Source of the DNA: Candidatus Geothermarchaeota archaeon
Lineage (GTDB): Archaea; Thermoproteota; Nitrososphaeria; Geothermarchaeales; JAUWBL01
Reading direction: 5' to 3'
NCBI GenBank assembly: GCA_030601715.1
Contig: JAUWBL010000002.1
Location: forward strand, 1 to 22,038
DNA length: 22,038 nt
Positions 1 to 7,628 of the stretch are shown one piece after another; the stretch's first letter is position 1, and each line of letters begins with the position of its first letter. The notes under the pieces were generated by a model. That model did no database searches, was not told the DNA's origin, and worked only from the letters and a program-made list of their open reading frames with translations. The position numbers were made by a program, and so were the translations under genes.

Positions 1-102
1 CCTCTGTAGACACTTTCCTTCTACGCACGGTTTCGCTTCATACACATTTTCCCTCGAAGAAAAAGCCTTAGAGCGGTCGGGCTCTAGCTCCTTCGTTGCC
101 AT
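1..102 (-). CDS. Partial hypothetical protein, 5' end only (runs off left edge)
   Basis: Reading leftward, an ATG at 102 opens a frame that stays open to the window edge, giving 34 residues. The segment begins MATKELEPDRSK and ends with the Cys pair PCVEGKC. The same frame is open upstream to about 365, so a longer form starting at ATG 240 is possible, but that part is Ala/Ser/Pro/Arg-rich and looks less like protein. I do not recognise the family. It would be divergent from the HIT gene. The call is weak because only a fragment is visible and no clear ribosome binding site precedes the ATG. Confidence 0.35.
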   Translation of the reverse strand, partial: MATKELEPDRSKAFSSRENVYEAKPCVEGKCLQR

Positions 103-137
103 GAGTTCGGGCAGCCGAGGCGAGCTCCGCAGCCTGT

Positions 138-158
138 AGGGGGCGGTCGACGCCCTCT
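138..158. repeat. GC-rich hairpin upstream of HIT gene
   Basis: An 8-bp stem (138-145 with 151-158, one G-T pair) encloses a 5-base loop GTCGA. It sits in the GC-rich stretch 103-360 that separates the left-edge frame from the HIT gene. I searched this stretch by eye on both strands for SRP RNA and RNase P RNA signatures and found none. Function unknown. Confidence 0.35.
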
Positions 159-360
159 GGGAGGCGGCGGAAGCACTCGCAAGAATCTTGGGGAGCCCCA
201 GGTCAACGCCAGAGACGAGGCGGTGGCCTGCCCATGACATGGCCGTGGTCGTGTCGGATTGGCAGAGGATCCGGCGGAGGCACGATGCTTTGGGAGGGTT
301 CTGCGCGGTTTGGGGGTCGGGGTTCTCAACTAAATTCGAGGTCGCAGCTAATGGGGTGAT

Positions 361-840
361 ATGCTAGTTTCAGAGGCCAGTCGCAACTCGAAGGGTCAAG
401 AGGAGGCACGCTATTCGGAGGACTGCGTCTTTTGCAGGATAGTACGAGGTGACGCGGAGGCGAGCCTCGTGGCCTTGGAGGAGGAGGCTGCAGCCTTCAT
501 GGACATTCGGCCCATAAACCCGGGTCATGTGTTGGTCGTGCCCAGGAGTCATGTCGCGCGTCTCACTGAGATGGGGGAGAAACTAGGAGGGAAGATCTTC
601 GAGCTGGCTATGAAGGTCGCCCGTGCTCTGCGGCGCAGTGGGGTTAGGTGTGAGGGTGTGAATCTTCTCCTTTCGGAGGGGGAGGTGGCGGGTCAGGTGG
701 TCTTCCATGTGCATCTCCACGTCATACCGCGGTTCAGAGGGGACGGCTTCGCCTTCAGGCCCGGCCCCGGCTTCGGCAGAGCACCGGACAGAGAAGAGCT
801 AAGCAGGGTGGCCGACCAGGTCAGAGGGAGTCTCCGCTAA
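361..840 (+). CDS. HIT family protein (histidine triad nucleotide hydrolase)
   Basis: This 159-residue protein is a HIT-superfamily (HINT/FHIT-like) nucleotide hydrolase, whose members cleave nucleoside phosphoramidates or dinucleoside polyphosphates through a nucleotidyl-histidine intermediate. The catalytic triad HVHLH lies at residues 116-120 (H116, H118, H120), followed by VIPR. The N-terminal zinc half-site is C22-x-x-C25 in DCVFCRIVRG, and PINPGHVLVVPRSH at 51-64 is the usual nucleotide-binding strand-helix region. Length is close to the family norm. Residues 1-19 precede the first conserved position, so the start is less certain, but GGTGAT directly abuts the ATG at 361. The gene stands alone, facing the leftward aminotransferase. 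The exact substrate cannot be told from sequence. Confidence 0.93.
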   Translation: MLVSEASRNSKGQEEARYSEDCVFCRIVRGDAEASLVALEEEAAAFMDIRPINPGHVLVVPRSHVARLTEMGEKLGGKIFELAMKVARALRRSGVRCEGVNLLLSEGEVAGQVVFHVHLHVIPRFRGDGFAFRPGPGFGRAPDREELSRVADQVRGSLR

Positions 841-942
841 AGAATCGACTCTGAGGTGAGTCGGCCGTAGCCCCCCCTGTCCGACATCCATGAAACGTGA
901 ACTTCCCATACCGAGAGCCCATGTCTACCTCCTAGGGAAGTG

Positions 943-947
943 AAAAA
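943..947 (-). terminator. Possible oligo-T terminator for leftward nadM-aminotransferase unit
   Basis: On the minus strand a T5 run (AGCTTTTTCACTT) lies about 110 bases past the aminotransferase stop. Archaeal transcription commonly ends at short T-runs. A separate small hairpin, CGACTC/GAGTCG at 846-863, lies just after the HIT stop on the plus strand but has no T-run. Weak call. Confidence 0.3.
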
Positions 948-1056
948 GCTTGATGCCGAGGGCCTACGTTGAACCAGAGGTTCAAAGCCTATACTGTTCT
1001 CCTGACAAGCGGTTTGACGGCAACCCTCTTTCTGTCCTGATGATCCGTCTGCTTCC

Positions 1057-2247
1057 TCAAGCAGTGTTGGGCTTCTCGGAGAGCTCAGAGAGCTTTTCGT
1101 GGGCCTTGGAGAGGGCCGTGGTGGTGTCGTTCTTGTGGCCGAGGTCGTTGAGGCAGTGGGAGATCGATGAGACGCCTCTGATGACCTTCTGGGCCGAGAT
1201 CTCTCCCATGCATCCCACCCTGAAGACCCTTCCCTTCAACGCTCCCATTCCTCCGGCTACGGCCACGCCGTACTTCTCCTTGAGACGCCCCCTGAACTCG
1301 CCGTCGGACACTCCAGGGGGGTACTTCAGAGCCAGAACCACGTGGGATCTAAACTCCTTTTCCGCGAAGGGATCTAGGCCCATCTCCTCGAAGGCAGCAT
1401 AGAAGGCCGTGGCGCAGACACGGTGTCTTCTGTATCTGTTCTCCAGTCCCTCTCGCACTATCCTAGCCAGGCCCTCGTCTAGGGCGTAGAACAGGGGGAT
1501 CGCGGGCGTAAACGGGGTCTCGTTTCTTTCCCTTAGATAATCCACGTGGCTTACCACGTTGAGATACGTCGAGGGGGGCTCGTTGCGTCTCCCTCTGGCT
1601 AGAGCCTTCTCGCTCACCGACACCAGGGAGACAACGGGTGGTAGGGCCAGGCATTTCTGGGCGCCGGCTATGCACACGTCGATCCCCCATGAATCCACTT
1701 CGAGGATGTCTCCACCGAGGATCGAGATGGCGTCGACCATGAACAGGGCTCCGTAATCCTTGGCTATCTTGGAGAAACGGTCGAGCGTCCTGACGGTGAC
1801 CCCGGTCGATGTCTCGTTGTAGACTACGGCCAAGGCCGCGGCGTCTTGGTGTTCGTCCAAGGCCTTCTCGATCAGATCGGTTGAGGGGGGTGTTCCTTCT
1901 GGCACGCGGTATCTCTTGACGTCAACGCCGTGCTTGGAGGCTATGGTCGCCAGTCTCTCGCTGAAGACGCCGTAGACGGGGACGATAAGCTTCTCTCCGC
2001 GTCGCAGGAAGGTCACTATCGAGGCCTCGACTGCTCCGGTGCCGGAGGCGGTCAGCACGACGACTTCGTTCTGTGTTCGGAAGACCTTCCTCAGGTTTTC
2101 CTGTATGGACGACATGAGGGCGTGGAAACTCTCTCCCCTGTGGCCGATTACGGGTCCTGCGAGAGAGGTCAGGACCTCCCTCGAGACGTTGGTGGGTCCC
2201 GCGAGAAGGATCAGGAGTTCGTCTCTCTTCAAGAATGACACCTGCAC
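1057..2247 (-). CDS. Class V aminotransferase (serine-pyruvate / alanine-glyoxylate type)
   Basis: This 396-residue PLP enzyme belongs to aminotransferase class V, in the AGXT/serine-glyoxylate branch. Visible motifs are LLAGPTNVSREV near the N terminus (14-25), the phosphate-binding SGTGAVEA at 68-75, the substrate-contact region NETSTG at 144-149, D172 in VDAIS, which would pair with the pyridine nitrogen, and the Schiff-base lysine K198 in AGAQKCL. The expected chemistry is transfer of an amino group between Ala/Ser and glyoxylate or pyruvate; the donor cannot be fixed from sequence. The first codon taken is GTG at 2247, 31 bases after the nadM stop. A TTTAAG element at the nadM stop could drive a near-leaderless transcript, or the two genes may be co-transcribed. 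The C-terminal ~20 residues are polar and probably flexible. Confidence 0.92.
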   Translation of the reverse strand: MQVSFLKRDELLILLAGPTNVSREVLTSLAGPVIGHRGESFHALMSSIQENLRKVFRTQNEVVVLTASGTGAVEASIVTFLRRGEKLIVPVYGVFSERLATIASKHGVDVKRYRVPEGTPPSTDLIEKALDEHQDAAALAVVYNETSTGVTVRTLDRFSKIAKDYGALFMVDAISILGGDILEVDSWGIDVCIAGAQKCLALPPVVSLVSVSEKALARGRRNEPPSTYLNVVSHVDYLRERNETPFTPAIPLFYALDEGLARIVREGLENRYRRHRVCATAFYAAFEEMGLDPFAEKEFRSHVVLALKYPPGVSDGEFRGRLKEKYGVAVAGGMGALKGRVFRVGCMGEISAQKVIRGVSSISHCLNDLGHKNDTTTALSKAHEKLSELSEKPNTA

Positions 2248-2278
2248 AGAGCAAAGTAGATGCTGCGTCTCGAGCGTC

Positions 2279-2800
2279 TTAAAGCCTATCTGAGAGGTTC
2301 AGTCTTCTTGTTCGCTCGGTTAGGCCGCGCTCAGCCAGGAAGCCAGCCACCGGTTCGGGCACAATCTCTCTCCAATCCTCGTTCTCCAAGACCCTCTTCC
2401 TGAACTCCGTTCCAGAGTAGATGTTTCTCCTTAAGAAGGGGATCCTTCGGACCTCGTACTCCTCCTCGGCGAAGAGCCGAGAGGTCAGCGGCTCGTTGGT
2501 GTAGACGACATCGAATGGGGGACAGAGGCTCTCGATGTGGGCGACCCAGACGGAGTGTACCTCTACGTCTGGTGCCGGGATCACCTGGTATTTGTCCCTT
2601 CCGATGCCCTGGTCGCTCAGGGCTAGGTGTATCATCTCTATTCTCTCGCCGCTGGTGAAGGGGTTGTCTGCTTGGTGTGAAGTCATGGCGCTCCCGATCA
2701 CTATGACGACTTCTGAGGAATCCTTGAGAACGTGTCGAATTGAGTGGAGGTGACCGTGATGAAAGGGCTGAAAGCGCCCCACGTAGAGTGCCGTAGTCAT
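2279..2800 (-). CDS. nadM: Nicotinamide-nucleotide adenylyltransferase, archaeal NadM type
   Basis: This protein forms NAD+ from NMN and ATP, the last core step of NAD synthesis. The 173 residues carry the two signatures of the archaeal nucleotidyltransferase fold. GRFQPFHHGHL at 8-18 contains the HxGH motif (H14/H15-G16-H17) for ATP phosphates, and the C-terminal YSGTEFR at 128-134 is the ISGTxxR-type motif. The segment NPFTSGERIEMI (46-57) is also typical of NadM. Size matches the family. The ATG at 2800 has GTGAT some 5 bases upstream. It leads a leftward unit with the aminotransferase and is divergent from dph6. The C-terminal extension after residue 160 is Arg-rich. Confidence 0.95.
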   Translation of the reverse strand: MTTALYVGRFQPFHHGHLHSIRHVLKDSSEVVIVIGSAMTSHQADNPFTSGERIEMIHLALSDQGIGRDKYQVIPAPDVEVHSVWVAHIESLCPPFDVVYTNEPLTSRLFAEEEYEVRRIPFLRRNIYSGTEFRKRVLENEDWREIVPEPVAGFLAERGLTERTRRLNLSDRL

Positions 2801-2863
2801 CCGAGATCACTGAGACGTTGGAGCAAGAGGCGCCTTGTTCCACCTTCTAGTCTGTTCACTTAC

Positions 2864-2873
2864 TCTTTAACCT
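2864..2873. promoter_or_regulatory. Candidate TATA element(s) between divergent nadM and dph6
   Basis: CTCTTTAACC is the most AT-rich element between the two divergent genes. Read rightward it lies about 75 bases before the dph6 ATG at 2943. Read leftward (GGTTAAAG) it lies about 65 bases before the nadM ATG. Either use would leave a 5' leader of some 40 bases. No TFB element is clear on either side. Confidence 0.3.
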
Positions 2874-2942
2874 ATCCGGCACCACAATCCTTTGCGGGAG
2901 ACAGGGAAGGAACGTAGGATAGGGAAGAAAAGCGGGCAAGAG

Positions 2943-3710
2943 ATGAGGGTGGCGGTTCTATACAGCGGTGGTAAAGACAGCAACTTCTCGGCTTATCTGG
3001 CCTCGAGGGCTGGTCATGAGATCGCTTGTTTGGTTTCCATGCTGCCTCAGACGGACGAGAGCTACATGTTTCATTATCCCAACGCCCACCTGACGGAGCT
3101 CCAAGCCGCTGCGATGGAGGTGCCGTACCTCAGGGCTGAAACGAAGGGGGAGAAGGAGAAGGAGTTGGGAGACCTTCGGGAGCTGCTTCTTGGCGCCATC
3201 GAAGCGTACGGTGTGGAAGGGCTCGTGACGGGAGCCGTCGCCAGCGAGTATCAGAAGTCCAGGGTGGAAAGCCTGTGCCGAAACGTAGGGTTGGGCTGTT
3301 TGTCTCCGCTCTGGGGAGTAGAGCCGGTGGGATACATGAGGGCCCTGATCCGAACCGGCTTCGATGTCATGATCGTCGGGGTTTCGGCGCTGGGGTTGGG
3401 CAGAGATTGGCTGGGGCGGAGATTGGACGAAGGGTTGGTAGAGGAACTGGTGGCCCTGAACAGGAAGTATGGTGTTCATGTGGCGTTTGAGGGTGGGGAG
3501 GCCGAAACGTTCGTCCTAGACAGCCCCCTCTTCAGGAAGCGGATAGAGCTTTTGGAGACAGAGGAGGTGTGGCTGGGAGACAGAGGCAGGCTGACGATAA
3601 AGAGAGCGGAGCTGGCTGACAAGGGAGAAGATTCCCCGAGGAGGGAGGCGTCCCTGATGCGTGGTGGTGCAGCGTTGGAGACGAGCCTGACAGCGGAAAC
3701 TGGGGGCTGA
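2943..3710 (+). CDS. dph6: Dph6-type diphthine--ammonia ligase (PP-loop ATPase)
   Basis: This 255-residue protein resembles the archaeal/eukaryotic Dph6 (COG2102) family, which activates diphthine on elongation factor 2 with ATP and amidates it to diphthamide. The PP-loop SGGKDS is at 8-13, right after the first strand, and the family hallmark EGGEAETFVLDSPLF lies near residue 200. I chose the ATG at 2943 because the protein then begins MRVAVLYSGGKDS as in relatives; an upstream TTG at 2892 would add 17 basic residues that do not look conserved. The last ~30 residues are polar and do not resemble the family core. The stop is 4 bases before srp54, so the two are almost surely co-transcribed. 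Amidation of EF2 is known for the family and inferred here. Confidence 0.88.
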   Translation: MRVAVLYSGGKDSNFSAYLASRAGHEIACLVSMLPQTDESYMFHYPNAHLTELQAAAMEVPYLRAETKGEKEKELGDLRELLLGAIEAYGVEGLVTGAVASEYQKSRVESLCRNVGLGCLSPLWGVEPVGYMRALIRTGFDVMIVGVSALGLGRDWLGRRLDEGLVEELVALNRKYGVHVAFEGGEAETFVLDSPLFRKRIELLETEEVWLGDRGRLTIKRAELADKGEDSPRREASLMRGGAALETSLTAETGG

Positions 3711-3714
3711 TTGG

Positions 3715-5061
3715 ATGCTTGAAAGCCTGAGAGAGAGGTTGCAGAAGGCCTTCGAGACCCTCAGAGGGACGACCGTCGTTGACAGAGAGGCGGTCAAGGC
3801 GTTCGTGCAGGACTTGCAGAGGGCCCTCCTAGTGGCCGACGTGGATGTGAGGAGGGTCCTTGAGATCTCCGAGGCGATAGAGGAGAAGGCCCTCGCGGAG
3901 GACATACCCCCCGGGCTGACGAGAAAGGAGCACATAGTCAAGATCGTCTATGACGAACTCGCGTCCCTGATGGGCGAAGAAACACCTTTGTTGGAGATCC
4001 CCAAGGGACGAACCACGGTCCTTCTGGCCATCGGGATTCAGGGTTCCGGGAAAACCACGACCTGTGCCAAGCTCGCCTACCACTTCCTCAAGGGGGGCTA
4101 CAAGGTGGGGTTGGCCAGCACAGACACCTTCAGACCCGCGGCTCAGGAACAGCTGAGGCAGCTGGCCTCGGAGATCTCCTGTCCTTTCTACGAGGCGAAG
4201 TCGGAGAAGCCCGAAGAGATCGCCGAGATGGCGGTGGCCCACTTCAAGTCGGGGAACTTCGATGTGGTGATCCTCGACACCGCGGGCAGGCACAAGGAGG
4301 AGAAAGGGCTTCTCGAAGAGATGAAGCAGATCGCTGAGGCAGCCAAGCCCGACTTCACGTTCCTTGTGCTCGATGGAACGATAGGTCAGCAGGCCTATCC
4401 TCAGGCAAAGGCCTTCCATGAAACCACGCCCGTGGGGGGCGTTGTGATCACGAAGCTCGACGGGACGGCGAAGGGTGGAGGAGCCCTCTCGGGGGCGGCC
4501 GCTACCGGATCCCACGTGTACTTTATTGGGACAGGGGAGAAGATAGCGGATCTCGAGCCCTACAATCCGAGGAGCTTTGTTGGCAGACTCTTGGGGCTGG
4601 GCGACCTCGACGCCCTCATGAGAAAGATCCGTGAGGTCGAAGACGTGGAGCGGATGAAGCGTAGGATGGAGAGGCTCGCCAAAGGGAGGTTCACCTTGGT
4701 GGACCTGATAGAGCAGCTCGAGGGGATCCGGCGGATGGGGAGCCTCACCAAGATCCTGGATCTGATCCCCGGGATGAAGATGAAGCTGCCCAAGGAGCTA
4801 GCGGTCGAGGCCGAGGAGAAGGCGAAGAAGTGGAAGCACATCCTGAACTCGATGACGGATGAGGAGAGGATCCAGCCCGAGCTGGTCAAGTCTCGGAGAG
4901 TGAAGAGGATCAGTCGCGGGGCGGGGGTTCAGGAAAGGGAGGTGAAGGATCTGCTGAAGCAGTTCTTCGCCGCGAAGCGGATGATGAAGAGCAGACAGGG
5001 GAGGAGGCTAATGAAGATGCTCCGCGCCCAGGGAATCAGACCTGAAGATCTTATGAAGTGA
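3715..5061 (+). CDS. srp54: Signal recognition particle 54 kDa protein (SRP54/Ffh)
   Basis: This GTPase binds 7S RNA and signal sequences and docks with FtsY to deliver nascent membrane proteins. The 448 residues show the standard N-G-M layout: a helical N domain (1-~95), the G domain with P-loop GIQGSGKTTT at 107-116, STDTFRPAAQEQL (insertion-box region) at 135-147, G3 DTAGRHKEE at 188-196 and G4 TKLD at 246-249, then AKGGGALS. The Met-rich M domain from about 315 includes the basic SKSRR-like RNA-binding stretch (VKSRRVKRISRGAG) and the MMKSRQGRRLMKML tail. Length is normal for archaea. It starts 4 bases after dph6. The SRP RNA gene was not found in this window. Confidence 0.98.
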   Translation: MLESLRERLQKAFETLRGTTVVDREAVKAFVQDLQRALLVADVDVRRVLEISEAIEEKALAEDIPPGLTRKEHIVKIVYDELASLMGEETPLLEIPKGRTTVLLAIGIQGSGKTTTCAKLAYHFLKGGYKVGLASTDTFRPAAQEQLRQLASEISCPFYEAKSEKPEEIAEMAVAHFKSGNFDVVILDTAGRHKEEKGLLEEMKQIAEAAKPDFTFLVLDGTIGQQAYPQAKAFHETTPVGGVVITKLDGTAKGGGALSGAAATGSHVYFIGTGEKIADLEPYNPRSFVGRLLGLGDLDALMRKIREVEDVERMKRRMERLAKGRFTLVDLIEQLEGIRRMGSLTKILDLIPGMKMKLPKELAVEAEEKAKKWKHILNSMTDEERIQPELVKSRRVKRISRGAGVQEREVKDLLKQFFAAKRMMKSRQGRRLMKMLRAQGIRPEDLMK

Positions 5062-5883
5062 AGCTTGTCGATTTGTCATACCCTCTTGAGCTAAGGTTCT
5101 CAGCTCCTTTGACGCCTGGCATGGACGCTACTATGAACCTTGGGTAACGAACTTTCCAGCTTTCCTCAAGTTGTAGTTGGGCAAATAGCACTGTCCACCA
5201 ACGTTGACCACGAGTCACGAAATACAGGACGATGTCAGCTAACGAGCGGGTGGTCCCTTCAGCAAGTAGCCAGTAGACCATGTCCGCGTTCCGGTAGGTC
5301 AGCCGAGGGGTTCAACGCCATGACAAAGGCGTCAGACAAAACCTGACAAGCACGTTATGACCTCGTTCTGATCCCACGGTTGATGATCTGTCGTAGGGAA
5401 TTCTCGGATGAGGCGTAGGAGGGTAGAATAGAAATTTGGCTTCTTCTCGACTCCTGGGATACGCGAGCTGGGCCGCCTATTTCGCAGGTGGTGTTGGGGT
5501 CATCGGAGCGGTTCCGAAAGGCACACTCGAACAGAGGATAAAGCTCCACTCCTCCGTTCACGGTGAATAGAATGAGTTCTCCTGTCCGCCCCCGACCCCT
5601 CCTGCCAGAGCCTACACCCCTCAACCCACATCCATTTGGGCGCCCACCCCCATTCCGCCGCGGTCGACTGTAGTTCAGATCGTCTCAGGCTCGCCAGCTC
5701 GAAATAGGGCAGCCAAACCGTCTGCCCAGTCATTTCAACTTGAGGCCAACCGCTTCCATGTACCAGTAATAAGTCAGTAAGGAGTCTCAGATGGGCGAAG
5801 ATGATTCAGTCGCTGGCGGCATCGTTCTCAGGCACAATCCCTCCAGCAGAAGACAAGCTCATCAAGGATGGCGAACTTATGCA
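5062..5883. other. Long gene-free gap between srp54 and the Pus10-like gene
   Basis: About 820 bases separate two genes of an otherwise tight translation cluster. I see no tRNA, terminator or repeat. Leftward frames of 77 (5733-5500), 89 (5624-5355) and 76 residues (5281-5051) lie in three different phases. Some stretches look protein-like, such as VWLPYFELASLRRSEL and GELILFTVNGGVELYPLF, so a frameshifted, decayed gene is possible, but I recognise no family. The stretch 5791-5883 is open and in frame with the next gene and begins with an ATG behind AAGGAG, but its codons lack the G/C-ending bias of the genes around it, so I treat it as leader. Confidence 0.4.
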
Positions 5884-6813
5884 ATGAGCCTTTTGGAAGA
5901 GGCAGGCGCTGTCCTCTCTGAACATGCGCTGTGCAAGCGCTGTCTAGGGAGGCTCTTCGGAGGACTCTCAGGGGGAATGAGCAATCTCGAGAGGGGAGAG
6001 GCCATACTGACGACCCTGACCCTCTCTGTGTGCAAGGACGTACTCGACGGAAAGGAAGGAAGCACCAAGCTTGCGAGGAAGCTGGCGGCTCAGTTCGGGG
6101 TTGCCCCCCTTGAGGATCTCCTCGTTGGCAGAGGACAGCGGCCCGTCAGGAGGATCCGTAGGAGCTGTGAGATCTGCAAAGGAGGACTTGAAGACATCGA
6201 GGCGCTGGCCCAGAGGATCGTGGAGGACCTGTCGGGATATGAGTTTCGGACGTTTCAGGTGGGCACCATCGTTCCCGCCGAGATAGAGAGGAAGGAGGAT
6301 AAGATCCGCAGCAGGTTCGGGCTCAGGTACTCGGAGAGCATCAGGAGCGAGTTCTCCAGGGAGGTCGGCAAGATCCTCGAGAGGACGGTTCCCGGCAAAA
6401 GGTATTCGCCTCGACCCGACATCAGGATCGAACTAAACCCCTACTCGGGGGATGTGAGGTTTTTCAGCAAGAAGCTCCTCGTCGAGGGGGAAGCGAAGAT
6501 CCTAGATGATGGAGCCGCGGTGTTCGCCAAGGTGTGTCCTGTGTGCAGGGGAAAGGGTTGTGAGGAGTGCGGGCACACCGGAAAGGAGAAAGGAGATTCC
6601 TTCGAGTTCGTCCTTGGAAGCAAGCTCATGAGTCTGGCCGGAGGTAAGCGTTGGAGGTTCGGCATGAAGAGGCTGGGCGAAGACAGGATCCGTTTCAGGA
6701 TGTCCCTCATCCGACCCGAGAAGAAGAGCCTGCCCATCGAGGATCTTCTGAAGGACGCCAACTCCGTCCTGGAGAAGCGTTTCGTCCTGGCTGATGTCAA
6801 ACTTTCACACTGA
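5884..6813 (+). CDS. Pus10-like THUMP protein lacking most of the synthase domain
   Basis: This resembles archaeal Pus10, the synthase that makes pseudouridine 54/55 in the tRNA T loop. Visible parts are the first zinc site from C17-x-x-C20 and C95-x-x-C98, the THUMP region with GYEFRTFQVGTIVPAEIE (118-135) and ESIRSEFSREVGK (151-163), and a second Cys cluster C218, C221, C226, C229 (CPVCRGKGCEECG). Full-length Pus10 then carries a catalytic domain with GREDxDxRML and about 100 more residues. Here only a weak echo, GEDRIRFRM (265-273), is present and the protein stops at 309. The next gene begins 130 bases later, so no frameshifted remainder fits. ATG 5884 matches the usual family start; ATG 5791 has a better ribosome binding site but adds 31 unlikely residues. 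It probably binds tRNA; catalysis is doubtful. Confidence 0.8.
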   Translation: MSLLEEAGAVLSEHALCKRCLGRLFGGLSGGMSNLERGEAILTTLTLSVCKDVLDGKEGSTKLARKLAAQFGVAPLEDLLVGRGQRPVRRIRRSCEICKGGLEDIEALAQRIVEDLSGYEFRTFQVGTIVPAEIERKEDKIRSRFGLRYSESIRSEFSREVGKILERTVPGKRYSPRPDIRIELNPYSGDVRFFSKKLLVEGEAKILDDGAAVFAKVCPVCRGKGCEECGHTGKEKGDSFEFVLGSKLMSLAGGKRWRFGMKRLGEDRIRFRMSLIRPEKKSLPIEDLLKDANSVLEKRFVLADVKLSH

Positions 6814-6942
6814 TTCCCCCAAGAAATGGAAATTCTCAGAACTCACTAGAGGCTTTGGCTGGCCTGGCTTGGAATGTTATTAGTACAACCTATCGATTAG
6901 TTGATGAAACAGCTCAGAGAGTCTTCATTCCTAGGTGTCACT

Positions 6943-7230
6943 ATGCGCAAGTCACGGGGTTTTAGGTCCCAGACGCGAAAGCTGTTGAGGAAGAAGAGGA
7001 AGAGCGTAGGGTTCACTGCGCATCTCTTGGAGGTCCGAGACATGACCCCGGGACAGAAGGTGGTTGTGTACATCGACCCCTCCTTCCACAAGGGGATGCC
7101 CCACCGCAGGTATCATGGAAAAATAGGAACGGTGGTCGGTCAACGGGGCCGCGCCTATGAGGTGGAAACGGGTAAAGGAAACAAGCGAGTCCTACTCGTG
7201 GTGCGCCCCCAGCACCTTCGAAAATACTGA
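6943..7230 (+). CDS. rpl21e: 50S ribosomal protein L21e
   Basis: This small basic protein of the archaeal/eukaryotic large ribosomal subunit has 95 residues. The N terminus MRKSRGFRSQTRKLLRKK and the central block IDPSFHKGMPHRRYHGK followed by GTVVGQRGRAYEV are the family signature. I start at ATG 6943, which has AGGTG 5 bases upstream; the TTG at 6901 would add 14 residues not seen in L21e. It is followed after 14 bases by rpo4, forming the classic archaeal pairing of L21e with RNA polymerase subunit F. Confidence 0.97.
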   Translation: MRKSRGFRSQTRKLLRKKRKSVGFTAHLLEVRDMTPGQKVVVYIDPSFHKGMPHRRYHGKIGTVVGQRGRAYEVETGKGNKRVLLVVRPQHLRKY

Positions 7231-7244
7231 ACGCGAGGTTCGCT

Positions 7245-7592
7245 ATGGCCAAGAAGATTCTAACAGAACAGACCGTCCCCTCGGGCGAACTCAAGGCCGT
7301 GCTGGACACAGAGGATGAGGAGTTCCTGAGCCAGTTCCAGAGGCGCACGCTGGAGTATCTGAGGGGCGTGGCCAAACTCAACAGAGACCAAGAGAAGGCT
7401 CTGCTAGATGAGCTTCTGAAGCTTGGCGACATCACGGACGACGAGGCCGTCCAGATCGTCAGCATCATGCCCCAAACGAAAGACGAGCTGAAAACGGTGT
7501 TCTTTCATCGGAAGACCGTAATCATGACCGAGTTTCTCGACGGCATTCTGGATGCCATCGGGAAGTATAGGGTGGCAGAGGAAGAAGAATAA
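7245..7592 (+). CDS. rpo4: DNA-directed RNA polymerase subunit Rpo4 (RpoF)
   Basis: Rpo4 (the archaeal counterpart of eukaryotic Rpb4) pairs with Rpo7 to make the stalk of RNA polymerase, which helps open promoters and binds nascent RNA. The 115-residue protein has the HRDC-like helical end with LLKLGDITDDEAVQIVSIMP at 57-76 and the invariant MPQTKDEL at 75-82. The N-terminal half (LTEQTVPSGELKAVL) is the tip-associated part. GAGGT lies 5 bases before the ATG. The gene lies 14 bases after L21e and 36 bases before the DUF655 gene, so the three are likely one transcript. Confidence 0.96.
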   Translation: MAKKILTEQTVPSGELKAVLDTEDEEFLSQFQRRTLEYLRGVAKLNRDQEKALLDELLKLGDITDDEAVQIVSIMPQTKDELKTVFFHRKTVIMTEFLDGILDAIGKYRVAEEEE

Positions 7593-7628
7593 CCGGAAAG
7601 AAAAGCGATCCCCGCCTGAGGATTCGTT

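Noticed and set aside
84..329. Leftward 81-codon frame near the left edge
   Set aside because: Its product is dominated by Pro, Arg and Ser with no domain; another leftward phase over the same bases gives a better N terminus at 102.
103..360. SRP RNA or RNase P RNA in the GC-rich stretch before the HIT gene
   Set aside because: No GGAAGG-type SRP helix 8 loop and no RNase P GAGGAAAGUC-type core on either strand, despite a GC-rich hairpin and a T5 run on the minus strand near 60.
950..1402. Rightward 150-codon frame
   Set aside because: Fully or mostly antisense to the class V aminotransferase gene, whose motifs are clear.
3829..4515. Leftward 228-codon frame
   Set aside because: Antisense to srp54, which is unambiguous.
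5370..5430. C/D-box guide RNA at a TGATGA sequence
   Set aside because: A C-like box is present but no matching CUGA boxes occur at the right spacing.
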